Position numbers and translations under genes: made by a program. The notes under the pieces were generated by a model that saw only the letters and a program-made list of their open reading frames with translations, searched no databases and was not told the origin of the DNA. From positions 30,331-94,330 of the forward strand of contig NZ_CABQJR010000006.1 in assembly GCF_902464545.1 (NCBI RefSeq): DNA of 64,000 nt, given 5' to 3'. Origin of the DNA: an uncultured Senegalimassilia sp. (GTDB taxonomy: Bacteria; Actinomycetota; Coriobacteriia; Coriobacteriales; Eggerthellaceae). How positions within the stretch are numbered: position 1 is the stretch's first letter; each line of letters starts with the position of its first letter. Of this stretch, positions 52,801 through 61,902 are shown in pieces.

Positions 52801-55800
52801 TCCACGAATCCCTTACGTAATACGCCGTGTAGGTCTTGTTCGCCACCGCCGGCCGCACGATGATCGGGCTGAATCCCACCGGCGCACCGCGTTCATCGAT
52901 CCAGTAGCGGAACCTCCAACCGGGGAACGGGATGGTCACCATCCACGTCGCCGTCAGGTAGCCGTCACCGGTGAAGGGGACCACCGTGGAGAAGCCCGCG
53001 CTGGCCGGATACGTGTCAACCTGCAGGTCGAAGCCCGCGTCGTAGAACACCGCCGTCAGCTGCATGTCCTGCTGGGCAATGCCCACGTACACGGCGTTGT
53101 AGCTCAAGATGGCGCCCGCGTCGTCAATCCAATGCGAGAAGCGGTAGGTCGACCACGGGATGGCCATTGCCACGAACGGGTCGCCCTTGTCGCAGGTCTT
53201 CGTCGCGCTTGTCAAACCGTTTCCGCTGGTCAGGAATGCCTTTCCGCGCAAAATTGAGCTTTGGGACGCGGTGATGGTGACCTGCCCGTCCGCCTCGAAC
53301 TGCGCATAATACATCACATCGGACTTGGCTTCGAAGCTGAGCACCTCGTCTGTGCTGACCACGGCATGCCCCTCCCGGTCGGAGGTCCACCCGACGAACC
53401 GGTAGCCCAGACCCGCGACGGCGCTGAGCGTGACGGTCTCTCCCGCCTCGTAAGCGCCGGTGCCCTGCACGCGGCAACGGCGGTTCGTGGACTTGCCCTT
53501 CACCACCGGGGTCGCCTTGACCGCCACCTCGTACGGGTCGGCGAACTGCGCCTCAAGCTCCAGCACGCCGTCGTCCAGGGCCTCGACCAGGTCCTCGTCG
53601 AGCACGAACCAGGTGTCCGCGGCGTCGGCGAAATGCGTCTTCGAGCCGTCCGCGCCCACCAGCTGCCAGCCGACGAAGCGACGATCGTCGGTCTGCCGCG
53701 CCCGAATGTGCACCACCTGGCCGAACTCGTACACGCCCTCGCCGGACAGCTCGCCCACGCCCTCGACGTTCGAGCTCAGCGTCACGCCGTAGGAGTTGCG
53801 CTTGAAGCACGCGGTGTACGCGGCGTCGCCCGTGACGGTCACCGTGCACTCGGGAAGGCCGCTGACCTGCGCACCCTGCACGTCGCGCCAGCAATCGAAG
53901 GTGAAGCCGGGCTTGGCCGTGGCCGACAGCGTGGTGCGCTGGCCCTCGTCGAAGCCGCCGAAGCCGCTCACGTACCCCGCCTCCGTCGGGGAGGCCATGG
54001 TGCTCACCGTAAACGAGCCCATGCCGAACACGGCTTCCAAATCGATATCCGCGCTCACCGGGAAGCGGTACGTGGCGTCGGTGGACAGGCACGCGCCGCC
54101 GCTGAACCAGCCGATGAAATGCGCCCCAGCGGCCGGGACGGCGCTGACGCACGCCATCTCGCCCGCGGCGTAAGTGCCCGAGCCCGTGGCGCTGCCATAG
54201 CCTTCACCTGCGGAAACGTTCACCGTGAACTGTTTAGCCGCAAACACGGCAGAAAGCTTCGTGTCGCTGGAGGGCACGAAGCGGTAATCCGCATCGCGGC
54301 TCACCACGTTGCCCTTGGCGTCGGCCCAGTATTCGAATGTGTAGCCCGAAAGCGCATGTGCGGAAAGGGTTGCCGAATAGCCGGCGCCCACCGTCCCGGC
54401 GCCTTCGACCCAGCCGGCCGACCGGTTCTCTACCAAATTCCCGTCGGCATCGGCCACCGCCGGCACCGCCGAAACCTCGTACGAACGCTCCTCGAAATGC
54501 GCCACGTGCACATGGCTGCGCATCAGGCGGCACGTGAACTCGGGCTCGAAGGACTCCAGCTCGCCGGTAGCGGAATACCAGCCCGTGAATTCGTACCCGG
54601 GCGACGCCTGAGCCTTGAGCGCCACCTCCGCGCCGCGCTCGGTGAACACACGGCTGGCCCGCACCGACCCGCCATCGGCAGGGCTTGCCACGGGCAGGCA
54701 AACCACCTCGTAGGGTTTGAACGCCGCCGTGACCGTGCACCGCTCCGATTTGGCGGTCAACCCCTTCGCCACCACGTCGCATTCCATATCAAGGCTGGTG
54801 AAGATGCCGTTCACGTACCAGCCCCAGAAGAAGTACCCCGTCTTCGGCTCTGCCTTCAAGTGCAGCGTCTGGCCCAGCGAGAAGGAATCGGTCGTCGGGG
54901 TGACCTCGATGCCGTTGCAGGTGACCGTTCCGCCGAGCCACGAGTCGGCCGCGATCACCACCTCAGGCTCCGCTCCCTTGAACACCGCCTTGTACGTCTG
55001 GTCGCCCGTCACGCGCACGGTCAGCTGCTGCTCGGGATGCTTCTTGCGTTTGCCGTCCTTCCAATGGGCGAACCGAAAGCCCTCGTTCGGCTTCGCCTTG
55101 ATGGTCACCGTGCTTCCGTATTCCACCATAACCGCGTCCGCGCCGGGATGCCCCTCGATCTCGACGGTGCCGCGTTCGACCAAGTGCGAATCGGTCTCCA
55201 CGCTTATGCGGTAACGTTTGGGGACGAACACCGCACGAACCATCGTGTCCTGCTCGGGGGTGAGCTCAAGATGGTCGGGGTCCGTTCCCATGGGAACCCC
55301 GGAATCGCCCAGGTACCAGCCCTTGAACGTGAACTTGTCGCGCATGTCGTCGGCAAGCTTCACGGAAAGCGTGACAGGCTTGCCGCTTTCGCAGTAGCCG
55401 TCGCCGGTGACCGTGTACTTGCCGGCAAGCTGGTCGACGGGCTCGGCCACCACGCTCACCTTGCACAGGCGCTGGAAGCGGGCGGTCACCGTGCAGTCGG
55501 CCACCGGCGCGAACGTATAGGTTTGGTCGTGGGAAGCGAACGTGGGCGCCGCATCGGCGGCGCCGTAGCTGATGTACCAGCCGTCGAACAGGTAGCCCTC
55601 GCGGGCCTCCGCCGTGGCGATGACGCTTTCCCCTTCGGGCACGTCGAGCACCTCGCCGATGCTTTCCCCGTTTTTGAGCGTAGCCGTCCCGCCCTCTACA
55701 GGGTCGGCAGCCGCGCGGACGGAATGGCTGTCCTTGCCGTCCATCACGGCCGTGATGCGCCCGTTGCCGTCCACGCGGTACTCGCACACATCGCCGCGGT

Positions 55801-58800
55801 CGATGACGGTGCGTCCCGAATCGTCGGTTTTGCGCCACTCCACCAGCTTGTACTTCTTTTCCGGGTCGTCAGCGCGCGCCGCGGGCACCGCCGTGAACGT
55901 GAGGATGTCGCCATCGGCGGCCCTGACCACGCCGCCCTCCACGGGCACGCCGTCGCAGAGCACCTGCGCGCCCTCATCGGGATCGGCGCCCACCACGATG
56001 GTGCGGTCGGCCTTGCGGAACTTCGCCACCAGGTGCCTATCGACCTCGGCGGGGAACACGTACACGAGCGATTTCGAGACCTCGATGCCGTCCTCGAACC
56101 AGCCGACGAACGCGTAGCCCTCGCCTTCCGTGACGATGACCTTCGCCTCCTGGCCCTGCCGCGGCGTCTGTACATCGGGCGTGGCGTTGCAACCGGTGGG
56201 GATACCGGCATCGACGCCCGTCACCTCGGCGGACGTGGTGATGCGCACGTTGCGCTCGAACACCGCCGTCATGGCCACCACCTCGGGCGTGGCGTCGGTA
56301 ATGCGGATCTGCATGCGCTGCGACACGGAGCGCTCGACGCCGTCCTCCTTCCAGCACACGAAGCGGTATCCCGGGTTGGGGATGGCTTCGAGCTCGGCGA
56401 TGGTGCCCTCGAAATGGATACCGCCGCCGCGCACGATGCCGCCCTCCGTGGGATGGGCGGTGGCCACGATCTCGACCGAATGGTCGCCATGGGGCTTGTT
56501 CGGGTCGTTGTCGTGCTTGTGGTGATCGAAGATATCCTTGATCTCCTTGAGGGCGTTCTTGCCGATCAGGGCCAGATCCTCGATGGTCTCGGCGCCGGCG
56601 ATGTCGATCATGGCCTGCGCGATGATGGGGTCGACAATCTCGCCCAAGCCGTATACGGCGGCGACGACCCCGATCGTGCCCAGCACCGCGAGCAGCGCGA
56701 TTTGGAGCGCCTCGAACGCCTCGTCCTCATCTTCGGCCACGCGGAAATGCGCCACCAGCTCGGTGTCACCGGTCAGCAGGAACGTGTACGAGCCATCGGG
56801 CGCTGCGGGAACCGTGTTGCCCAGCGCATCGGTGGCGTAGTCGAACACGTAGCCCGGCTCGGGCACCGCGTTGACCGTCACCTGCTGGCCGACGCCGTAC
56901 AGACCCGAGGTCAGGAAGTAGCCCGGAGCGTTGCCGTCCTCGTCGGTGCCGGCGACGCTCAGCACCACGCTCGCCGGGATCGCCGAGTACCAGGGCGTGA
57001 GCTCCATCTGCGCGGATTCGTTCGCGGGCTTCGCGACTTCGTATTCGCAGGTTGCCTGGTCGCTGATGGCCATGGAGTCGTCGCCGTCAGCCGCGTACCA
57101 GCCCACGAACTGCGCGTTGTCAAGCGTCGCTGAAAGTTGGACGGTCTCGCCGACGTTGCGGTAGCAGTTCGCCGCATCCACCCGCAGATGGGCGTACGAT
57201 TCGGAGTGATCGGTTGTTTGAGCAGGGTTGATGTGCACCCCCACTTCCTTCAGGGAGAATCGCGCCTGCAGCGTGGTGTCGCCTGCGGGCGTGAACTCGT
57301 ACACGGGGGATTCGCACACGCGCTCGCCTGTGGCGGCATCGAACCAGCCGGTGAAGACCGTGTCGTCATCGAGCATGCCCAGGGCCTTTGCGTCAAGCGT
57401 GACCACCTGGCCGCCTTCCGTGGAAAGACTGCCCGTCACCTGCGGGACCTCCACCCCTTCCATAAGCGTCCGGCCGCCTGTGTCGAGCGTCTGCTCGTAG
57501 CTCACCTTGCAGGAAATCGGCTCGAACGTAGCGGTGTAAATCGGTGACCGCTTCACCAATGAGTCCGACTGGTCGGCGCCCTCGGCGGTCACGACCAGAC
57601 TCTCCCCGCCTTCGATGGGCTCGCCGTCGCGCAACCAGCCGGAGAAGGCGTAGCCCGCGTTCGGCGTTGCGGTAAGCGTGACCTGGGTTCCTTCCTCATA
57701 CATACCGGCACCGGAGACGCTGCCCCGATCGGGCTGCGCCGACGCGGCGCGCACAGCCACCCACGTCTGCGAGAAGTCGAACGCGAACCAGCCGGTCACC
57801 TCGTCGAAGTCCTGGGCCCGATACGCATACGAAGCCTCGGTGGACATCAGCTCGCCGCGATGCATCCAGCCCAGGAAGCGGCACCCCTTCTCCGGGATCG
57901 CCGACAGCTTGACGGTCTGCCCCAGCTCGTACGTGCCCGAGCCACTCACCGTGCCGAGCGCCAGGCCCGACGCGCTTTTCGCGGACACGTTGACCTGCCC
58001 GTACTCCACCAACACGGCGATGGGCGTCTCGCCGGCAACGGCTTCGTATTCGATGGTGTCGCCGGGGCAGCTTCCCAGATAGTGCTTGTCAAGCGAGCTC
58101 TCCCAGTGGTCGAAATGGTACTTCGACGTATCGTATTCGCAGGTCAGCGTCACATGCTTGCCCGCATACGTGGTGAAGCTCCTGCCCATGTCGCGTCCAT
58201 CGACCACAACGCTCGCCCGCGCGCCGATGACCTGCCGCCTGTCGGCGCTGCCCAGGCGGACCTCGGGCGCCACTTTTGCACTGTCAGCGAACACCGCCGT
58301 CAGCAGCGTGTCGCGTTCCACCGTGAACTCGTACCACTGGTCCTCGGAAAGGATGTTCCCTTCCTCGTCGGTCCAATAGGCGAACGTCCTGCCGGGCGTG
58401 GTGGCGTTGGCCACCACCACGCAGGTTTCGCCGGGCTTGTACTGGCCCGCGCCGGTGGCGCTGTCCCCGGAGGAGAGCGCGCCGTCGTAGCGGATATCCA
58501 CCGCCAGGTCGGTGTTGCCCCGCTCACGCATGGGATCGGCCGAGTACGCGTCAAGGTACACCTCACCGTCGTCGTAGGTCATATGGATGCGCTGGCCGTG
58601 GAAACTTGAGCGGAACAGGTACCCGTCATCGGGGTACACCTCGATGAACTGGGCGAACGCGCAGTTCTTCAAGTCCTCATAAGCGAACGAGCTCCTGCCG
58701 TACCCGTGGTCGAACGTGACCTTCATGCCGGCAAGGGAAACCTTATCGTCCTCGGCGTACTCCATGACGTTAGGGTCGTGCTCGATTCGAAGGTCCTTCA

Positions 58801-60220
58801 GGCACTCGGCAATGCTGACGGGGGTTTGGCCGTTGCAGCTTTCCCAGTTCCGCTCCGGAGTGCTCGACCGATACAGGCCGACCAAACTCGACGGAACCAT
58901 CACCTGCATCCCGCGCCTGGGGAACGTGTCGCTATCGATGTACACCGCATGGTCGCACCGGAAGTACGCGTAGTCCAAATTCGCGTCGGCGAACGCCCGG
59001 CTGGGCAGCTCCTCGATCTGCGAGCCGCTCGGCAAGACCAAGCCGCCGTCAAGGTTCGACCCGGAGAAGCACGCGTCGCCCAGCTGGCTCACCGACGTGT
59101 TCGTCTCAAGGCCCGTCACGTGCAGGTTGGGGCAGTTGGCGAACGCCGCGAAGCCGACCGAGACGATCTGCTGGTTTTGCCCCAGGCCCGTGTCGGAAAG
59201 GTTTTGGCACCCCTCGTACGCGTCGGCCGGGATGGACGTCAGGCCCTTCGCATTCCCCAAACCGGTGGACTCAAGGCCGCTTTTCATGAAGCAGGCTTCC
59301 CCCAAAGCGCCGATTTCAGCGGGCTTCTTAATGGAAAGGCTGGTCAACGAGGAGCAGCCGGCAAACGCCTGCGCACCGATCGAACCGATATGCATATCCG
59401 AGAAGCTGATGAAGGAGAGCTTCGCGCAGGCGGCGAAGGCGAAATCGCCTATGGAATCCAGACGGTCGTTCTCGAAACGCACCGACGTCAGGCTCGTCGA
59501 GCCCTCGCACAGACCCTTGGGGATATTGGCAACGTGATAGTCGATGATGAGATTCGTGACGTCGCGCGCGGAGATGGCGTTGCGCTCGGGATCGTCCTCG
59601 TCGACGGGTTTCGTCAGATTGCCCCGCTCGTCGCAGGCGTACACGTACCCGCTGGCCATGAGCTTGCCGAACGGGTACAGGACCCCCTGCTGCGCCGGCT
59701 CATCATCGGCAGCACGCTCGGCCGGGTCGTCCGCCGCATCGGCGGCATCGCGCTGCGCCAGATCGCCGGCCGCCTCGGCGGCCTTGGAACCCGTTTCGCC
59801 ATCTTCGGACGATGCGGCATCGGCGGCGTTGGAGCCAGTTTCGCCGCCTTCGGGCGATGCGGCGGCTTCAGCGCCTTCGCCAGCAGACGACGAGGCATCG
59901 GCGGCAGTATCGCCGCCTTCGCCAGCAGGCTCAACAGCACCGGATGCTTCGCCGGCAGGCGATTCAGCATCAGAACCCGAAGACACGTCCCCGGCACCCG
60001 CCGCGGCGCCCGCAACCTCAACGGCGGCGCCGCCGGTCAACGCCGCTTCGCCCAAGCCCCCCGACAACGCAGAACCCTGCTCGCCGACCGAGGCGGAGGG
60101 GGATCCGCTGGCAACCGTCGCGTCCTCGGCGGCGCTGGCGGGGATGGGCGTGAACGAGACCACGAGCGCCACGGAAAGCAACACTCGGAGAAGGGCATTG
60201 AAAATACCGACGCTCTTCAT
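49838..60220 (-). CDS. Giant InlB/BspA-like surface protein with LGQTGD sorting signal
   Basis: About 3460 residues from ATG 60220 (AAAGGTG 6 nt upstream). Order: signal peptide (1-31, ends ASAAED); Ala/Glu/Gly-rich low-complexity (35-170); BspA-type leucine-rich repeats (180-450); then InlB-type beta repeats, typified by AxPxxGY.F.GW...G, from about 590 to 2540. These are interrupted at about 1160-1250 by a hydrophobic helix (LQIALLAVLGTIGVVAAVYG) and a His-rich stretch. An Ig-like domain (DAGSYYC, about 2650-2755), a He_PIG domain and three or four MBG-type domains (2760-3170) follow. A Pro/Asp/Asn/Gly stalk (3173-3370), a Ser/Asn-rich stretch, LGQTGD (~3420), a helix and RRRRR close it. 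An adhesin or matrix-binding role is inferred. Confidence 0.9.
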   Translation of the reverse strand: MKSVGIFNALLRVLLSVALVVSFTPIPASAAEDATVASGSPSASVGEQGSALSGGLGEAALTGGAAVEVAGAAAGAGDVSSGSDAESPAGEASGAVEPAGEGGDTAADASSSAGEGAEAAASPEGGETGSNAADAASSEDGETGSKAAEAAGDLAQRDAADAADDPAERAADDEPAQQGVLYPFGKLMASGYVYACDERGNLTKPVDEDDPERNAISARDVTNLIIDYHVANIPKGLCEGSTSLTSVRFENDRLDSIGDFAFAACAKLSFISFSDMHIGSIGAQAFAGCSSLTSLSIKKPAEIGALGEACFMKSGLESTGLGNAKGLTSIPADAYEGCQNLSDTGLGQNQQIVSVGFAAFANCPNLHVTGLETNTSVSQLGDACFSGSNLDGGLVLPSGSQIEELPSRAFADANLDYAYFRCDHAVYIDSDTFPRRGMQVMVPSSLVGLYRSSTPERNWESCNGQTPVSIAECLKDLRIEHDPNVMEYAEDDKVSLAGMKVTFDHGYGRSSFAYEDLKNCAFAQFIEVYPDDGYLFRSSFHGQRIHMTYDDGEVYLDAYSADPMRERGNTDLAVDIRYDGALSSGDSATGAGQYKPGETCVVVANATTPGRTFAYWTDEEGNILSEDQWYEFTVERDTLLTAVFADSAKVAPEVRLGSADRRQVIGARASVVVDGRDMGRSFTTYAGKHVTLTCEYDTSKYHFDHWESSLDKHYLGSCPGDTIEYEAVAGETPIAVLVEYGQVNVSAKSASGLALGTVSGSGTYELGQTVKLSAIPEKGCRFLGWMHRGELMSTEASYAYRAQDFDEVTGWFAFDFSQTWVAVRAASAQPDRGSVSGAGMYEEGTQVTLTATPNAGYAFSGWLRDGEPIEGGESLVVTAEGADQSDSLVKRSPIYTATFEPISCKVSYEQTLDTGGRTLMEGVEVPQVTGSLSTEGGQVVTLDAKALGMLDDDTVFTGWFDAATGERVCESPVYEFTPAGDTTLQARFSLKEVGVHINPAQTTDHSESYAHLRVDAANCYRNVGETVQLSATLDNAQFVGWYAADGDDSMAISDQATCEYEVAKPANESAQMELTPWYSAIPASVVLSVAGTDEDGNAPGYFLTSGLYGVGQQVTVNAVPEPGYVFDYATDALGNTVPAAPDGSYTFLLTGDTELVAHFRVAEDEDEAFEALQIALLAVLGTIGVVAAVYGLGEIVDPIIAQAMIDIAGAETIEDLALIGKNALKEIKDIFDHHKHDNDPNKPHGDHSVEIVATAHPTEGGIVRGGGIHFEGTIAELEAIPNPGYRFVCWKEDGVERSVSQRMQIRITDATPEVVAMTAVFERNVRITTSAEVTGVDAGIPTGCNATPDVQTPRQGQEAKVIVTEGEGYAFVGWFEDGIEVSKSLVYVFPAEVDRHLVAKFRKADRTIVVGADPDEGAQVLCDGVPVEGGVVRAADGDILTFTAVPAARADDPEKKYKLVEWRKTDDSGRTVIDRGDVCEYRVDGNGRITAVMDGKDSHSVRAAADPVEGGTATLKNGESIGEVLDVPEGESVIATAEAREGYLFDGWYISYGAADAAPTFASHDQTYTFAPVADCTVTARFQRLCKVSVVAEPVDQLAGKYTVTGDGYCESGKPVTLSVKLADDMRDKFTFKGWYLGDSGVPMGTDPDHLELTPEQDTMVRAVFVPKRYRISVETDSHLVERGTVEIEGHPGADAVMVEYGSTVTIKAKPNEGFRFAHWKDGKRKKHPEQQLTVRVTGDQTYKAVFKGAEPEVVIAADSWLGGTVTCNGIEVTPTTDSFSLGQTLHLKAEPKTGYFFWGWYVNGIFTSLDMECDVVAKGLTAKSERCTVTAAFKPYEVVCLPVASPADGGSVRASRVFTERGAEVALKAQASPGYEFTGWYSATGELESFEPEFTCRLMRSHVHVAHFEERSYEVSAVPAVADADGNLVENRSAGWVEGAGTVGAGYSATLSAHALSGYTFEYWADAKGNVVSRDADYRFVPSSDTKLSAVFAAKQFTVNVSAGEGYGSATGSGTYAAGEMACVSAVPAAGAHFIGWFSGGACLSTDATYRFPVSADIDLEAVFGMGSFTVSTMASPTEAGYVSGFGGFDEGQRTTLSATAKPGFTFDCWRDVQGAQVSGLPECTVTVTGDAAYTACFKRNSYGVTLSSNVEGVGELSGEGVYEFGQVVHIRARQTDDRRFVGWQLVGADGSKTHFADAADTWFVLDEDLVEALDDGVLELEAQFADPYEVAVKATPVVKGKSTNRRCRVQGTGAYEAGETVTLSAVAGLGYRFVGWTSDREGHAVVSTDEVLSFEAKSDVMYYAQFEADGQVTITASQSSILRGKAFLTSGNGLTSATKTCDKGDPFVAMAIPWSTYRFSHWIDDAGAILSYNAVYVGIAQQDMQLTAVFYDAGFDLQVDTYPASAGFSTVVPFTGDGYLTATWMVTIPFPGWRFRYWIDERGAPVGFSPIIVRPAVANKTYTAYYVRDSWNVVAVDPRDGGYIYGSSENDEWGCALVEKVENGSSCTLRAVPDEGYVFNGWYSIGKDGAVGSRPVSTDAAWTFTPEDDVTVTARFAEAPKLEVKASAINGTVDPASAAVPQGGSASFTATPYDGCYLERATVADVRDDSIADSVDLDIADYQGGSYCVTLNGIEAPQRLAFSFARAGQPVVKVQPQDASVHEGEAVALSVAADAAEEILAHEEVSCGAAASHELGYQWFRVTDGGEDVALEGETSASLTFDRAAAADAGSYYCRITQTYLGTVTSVETDRAEVSIAKREDLAFNACGLPVATAHSDYVGAIKPATGGTAPYTYAVAPDSALPEGLHLEVTEDGAVRIAGTPESTGVFGFDIVCSDSAGQTRTARFALTMAPKKVDMSFAEAIFEYNGQPQGPELKGVPAECAGSVMLSFRGTGDTRYSGSTAPTDAGTYRVVARLAANGYVGRAVAEFAIAQKPVSFDITAADCVYDGFAHGVQVDAYELPEQNYSVTYEGVDGTVYGLTSDAPHDSGSYVATARVENPNLVGEQKASFTIAKASQAVTGPTSYSGVFGGPGIVLQNTAKTPVTFELVQDADGDAPVSLQGCYATINAAGAARVIARAAESRNYLAADDVELTLSVAPAQLLVAVDDVERMEGEANPDFTSSLVSRASTDGVEVNYSCDADEKSPAGDYIINASVDDPNFAATVVPGTLTVKAKPEPDPGPGPVDPDNPDPVDPPDPGPTPDPGPSPDPNPDNPDPGPAPDPGNPDPDPVDPPNPPEPGPGPDPDNPDPDNPDPGPGPRPDPDNPEPGPSPDNPDGPDNPDNPDPGPDPVNPPAPGPDPDPDPPNPPAPGPGPGPEPGPGPNPGPDPVDPGKPDPGPGPGPSPDNPDNPNGPDNPDEPDPSDPSKPGSDSENPGPGSGNSDDSNSDNSGNPSDSDNPDGSNGSSSGTGSANASGVAALGQTGDAAAKTSAMATDVAALIAAAVAALAAAFATRRRRR
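50120..50700. repeat. Pro-Asp-Asn-Gly coding repeat (low-complexity stalk)
   Basis: About 195 codons made almost only of Pro, Asp, Asn and Gly (units such as PDNPDPG, PGPGPDPD), encoded by short imperfect repeats of GGGTTGTCGGGGTC / CCGGGACCAGGATC type. It spans the wall in similar anchored proteins. The array invites length change by slippage. Confidence 0.8.
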
Positions 60221-60690
60221 GGAAGGCACCTTTCAACTGCGTCTCAGACCTGCGGAGCGCAAGGGAATGCATATCTTATATTGTAAGGGATGGCAGGGCC
60301 CCGCCACACGGGAATCGGCAGCTGAAGGCAGCCGCCAACCCATCCCGTCACCTTCCCCTCCCCGACGCGTGAACAGGGGACGGAGGTGTGTTCACGTTTG
60401 AGCTTCGCGCTCCCACAACGTAACGTGAACACACCTCCGTCCCCTGTTCACGCGGGAACCCGGTAGCCGCAGGCAGCTGCCAACCCGCCTCGCCGCCTCC
60501 TCCGCCCCGAAGGCGGCAACGTTAAGGGAGCGTAAAATCTTCGCCCAGAAACCGTCGGCGCGGCCCGCGCGCGTCAAGCGAAGGCCCGCAACCTTTATCA
60601 TGGGTAAGGTTCACTTCATGCCGACGCATCGCGCCGGCATCATCGCAAAGCGGGACCGGCGCGCAGCGCCATCGAGGAAGGAAAACGGCA
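60221..60690. other. Region between the giant surface protein and the exopolyphosphatase
   Basis: Contains palindrome locus 5 with flanking ~56-bp direct repeats (60310-60510). No gene is seen; the promoter of the giant gene presumably lies here but is not obvious. Confidence 0.6.
60310..60510. repeat. GGGGACGGAGG palindrome, locus 5, inside a pair of direct repeats
   Basis: Palindrome arms 60367-60398 and 60422-60453 are perfect 32-bp inverse complements around a 23-nt spacer. It is flanked by imperfect ~56-bp direct copies (60310-60365 and 60454-60510), both running GGGAA...CGG(C/T)AGC(T/C)G then GGCAGC(C/T)GCCAACCC. Confidence 0.8.
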
Positions 60691-61641
60691 ATGCCCACCT
60701 ACGGCGTCATCGACCTGGGGTCGAACTCCATTCGCCTTGTCATATACGAAGTGAAGGACGATTGTCGCAGCACCTATTCCAGCAAGGACTTCAAAAGCAT
60801 CATCAACGACAAGGTGATGGCTGGCCTTGCCGCGTTCGTGGAGGATGGCGTGTTCACGCCCGACGGCGTGGACCGCGCCGTCAACGTGCTGAAAAGCCAT
60901 ATGAAGCGCGTGCGCTACTTCGGCTGCAAGCGCGTCGACGTGTTCGCCACCGCCGTGCTGCGCAACGCCGCGAACTGCGTCGAGGCCGTCGCGGAAATCG
61001 AGCGGCGCTGCGGGCTGGCGGTCACGCTGCTGTCCGCACGCGACGAGGCGCACCTCGGGTTCGTCGGCGCCCGCTGCTCCACCCCGCTCGAGCGCGGCAC
61101 GCTCGTCGACATCGGCGGCGGCTCCACCGAGCTCACCCGCGTCGACGGCGGCCGCGACAGCGACGACGTTAGCCTCGGCCAGGGCTCGCTGTCGTCGTTC
61201 GCGCGCTTCGTCCGCAACATCCTGCCCGCGCCCATCGAGATGGACGCCATTGCCTGCGAGTTCCGCAGCAACCTGCGCAAGCTTCCCAGCCTCGAGCCCT
61301 ACAAAACCCCCACGCTCTACGGCGTGGGCGGCTCCACGCGCGCCGCGGCCAAGCTGGTCCAGCAGCTCGACGAGCTGCAAACGCGCCCGCGCGAGGTCCA
61401 AGCAGAGCAGGTGCTCCAGATCCTGCGCGCCTGCCGAGAGAACCCCTCCGCGTTCGGGCACGCGGCCCTGAAGGCGTCCGCCGAGCGTGTGCACACCATG
61501 GTGCCGGGCTGCGTCATCTTAGCGGAGCTGTTCCGCCACCTTGGCGCCGATAAGCTGGTCATATGCAAGCACGGCGTGCGCGAGGGGTACCTGATCGAGC
61601 GCATGCTCGGGGCCGTGTCGGCACCTCCTCAAGTGGATTAG
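60691..61641 (+). CDS. Ppx/GppA-family exopolyphosphatase
   Basis: 316 residues from ATG 60691 with GAGGAAGG upstream. The ASKHA-fold phosphatase shows VIDLGSNSIRLVIYEV (phosphate-1), DEAHLGF, TLVDIGGGSTEL (phosphate-2) and GVGGSTRAAA (adenosine-like loop). Ppx removes terminal phosphate from polyphosphate; GppA acts on pppGpp, and the sequence cannot separate the two. Length matches short, single-module Ppx of Actinobacteria. Its place 260 bp before ppk1 favours polyphosphate turnover. Confidence 0.9.
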   Translation: MPTYGVIDLGSNSIRLVIYEVKDDCRSTYSSKDFKSIINDKVMAGLAAFVEDGVFTPDGVDRAVNVLKSHMKRVRYFGCKRVDVFATAVLRNAANCVEAVAEIERRCGLAVTLLSARDEAHLGFVGARCSTPLERGTLVDIGGGSTELTRVDGGRDSDDVSLGQGSLSSFARFVRNILPAPIEMDAIACEFRSNLRKLPSLEPYKTPTLYGVGGSTRAAAKLVQQLDELQTRPREVQAEQVLQILRACRENPSAFGHAALKASAERVHTMVPGCVILAELFRHLGADKLVICKHGVREGYLIERMLGAVSAPPQVD

Positions 61642-61902
61642 CCCCACCCGAAACCAAATCGTTACCTTTTTCACCCCATTATTTCCAGCCTGGTGGCGGA
61701 TTCGGCCGGTCACAGCATCAAAACAGAGTAAAATATGAGTTGAGGGGACGTGGTTGTTGGGGAACCCCGTCGCCTTGGCGTCGCACGTTATGCAATCATC
61801 GATTCCACTTGGCCGTCCGCAAGCGGCCGCACGCACATCGAATCAACGAAGACGCATCGCCCGACGCACGTTTCATCTATGACGTCGAGGGAAGGGAACG
61901 CC

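Noticed and set aside
53261..57133. 1290-codon plus-strand ORF opposite the giant surface protein
   Set aside because: High-GC codon shadow: rich in Arg, His, Val and Ala without domains or a start region; the minus-strand frame shows clear protein domains.
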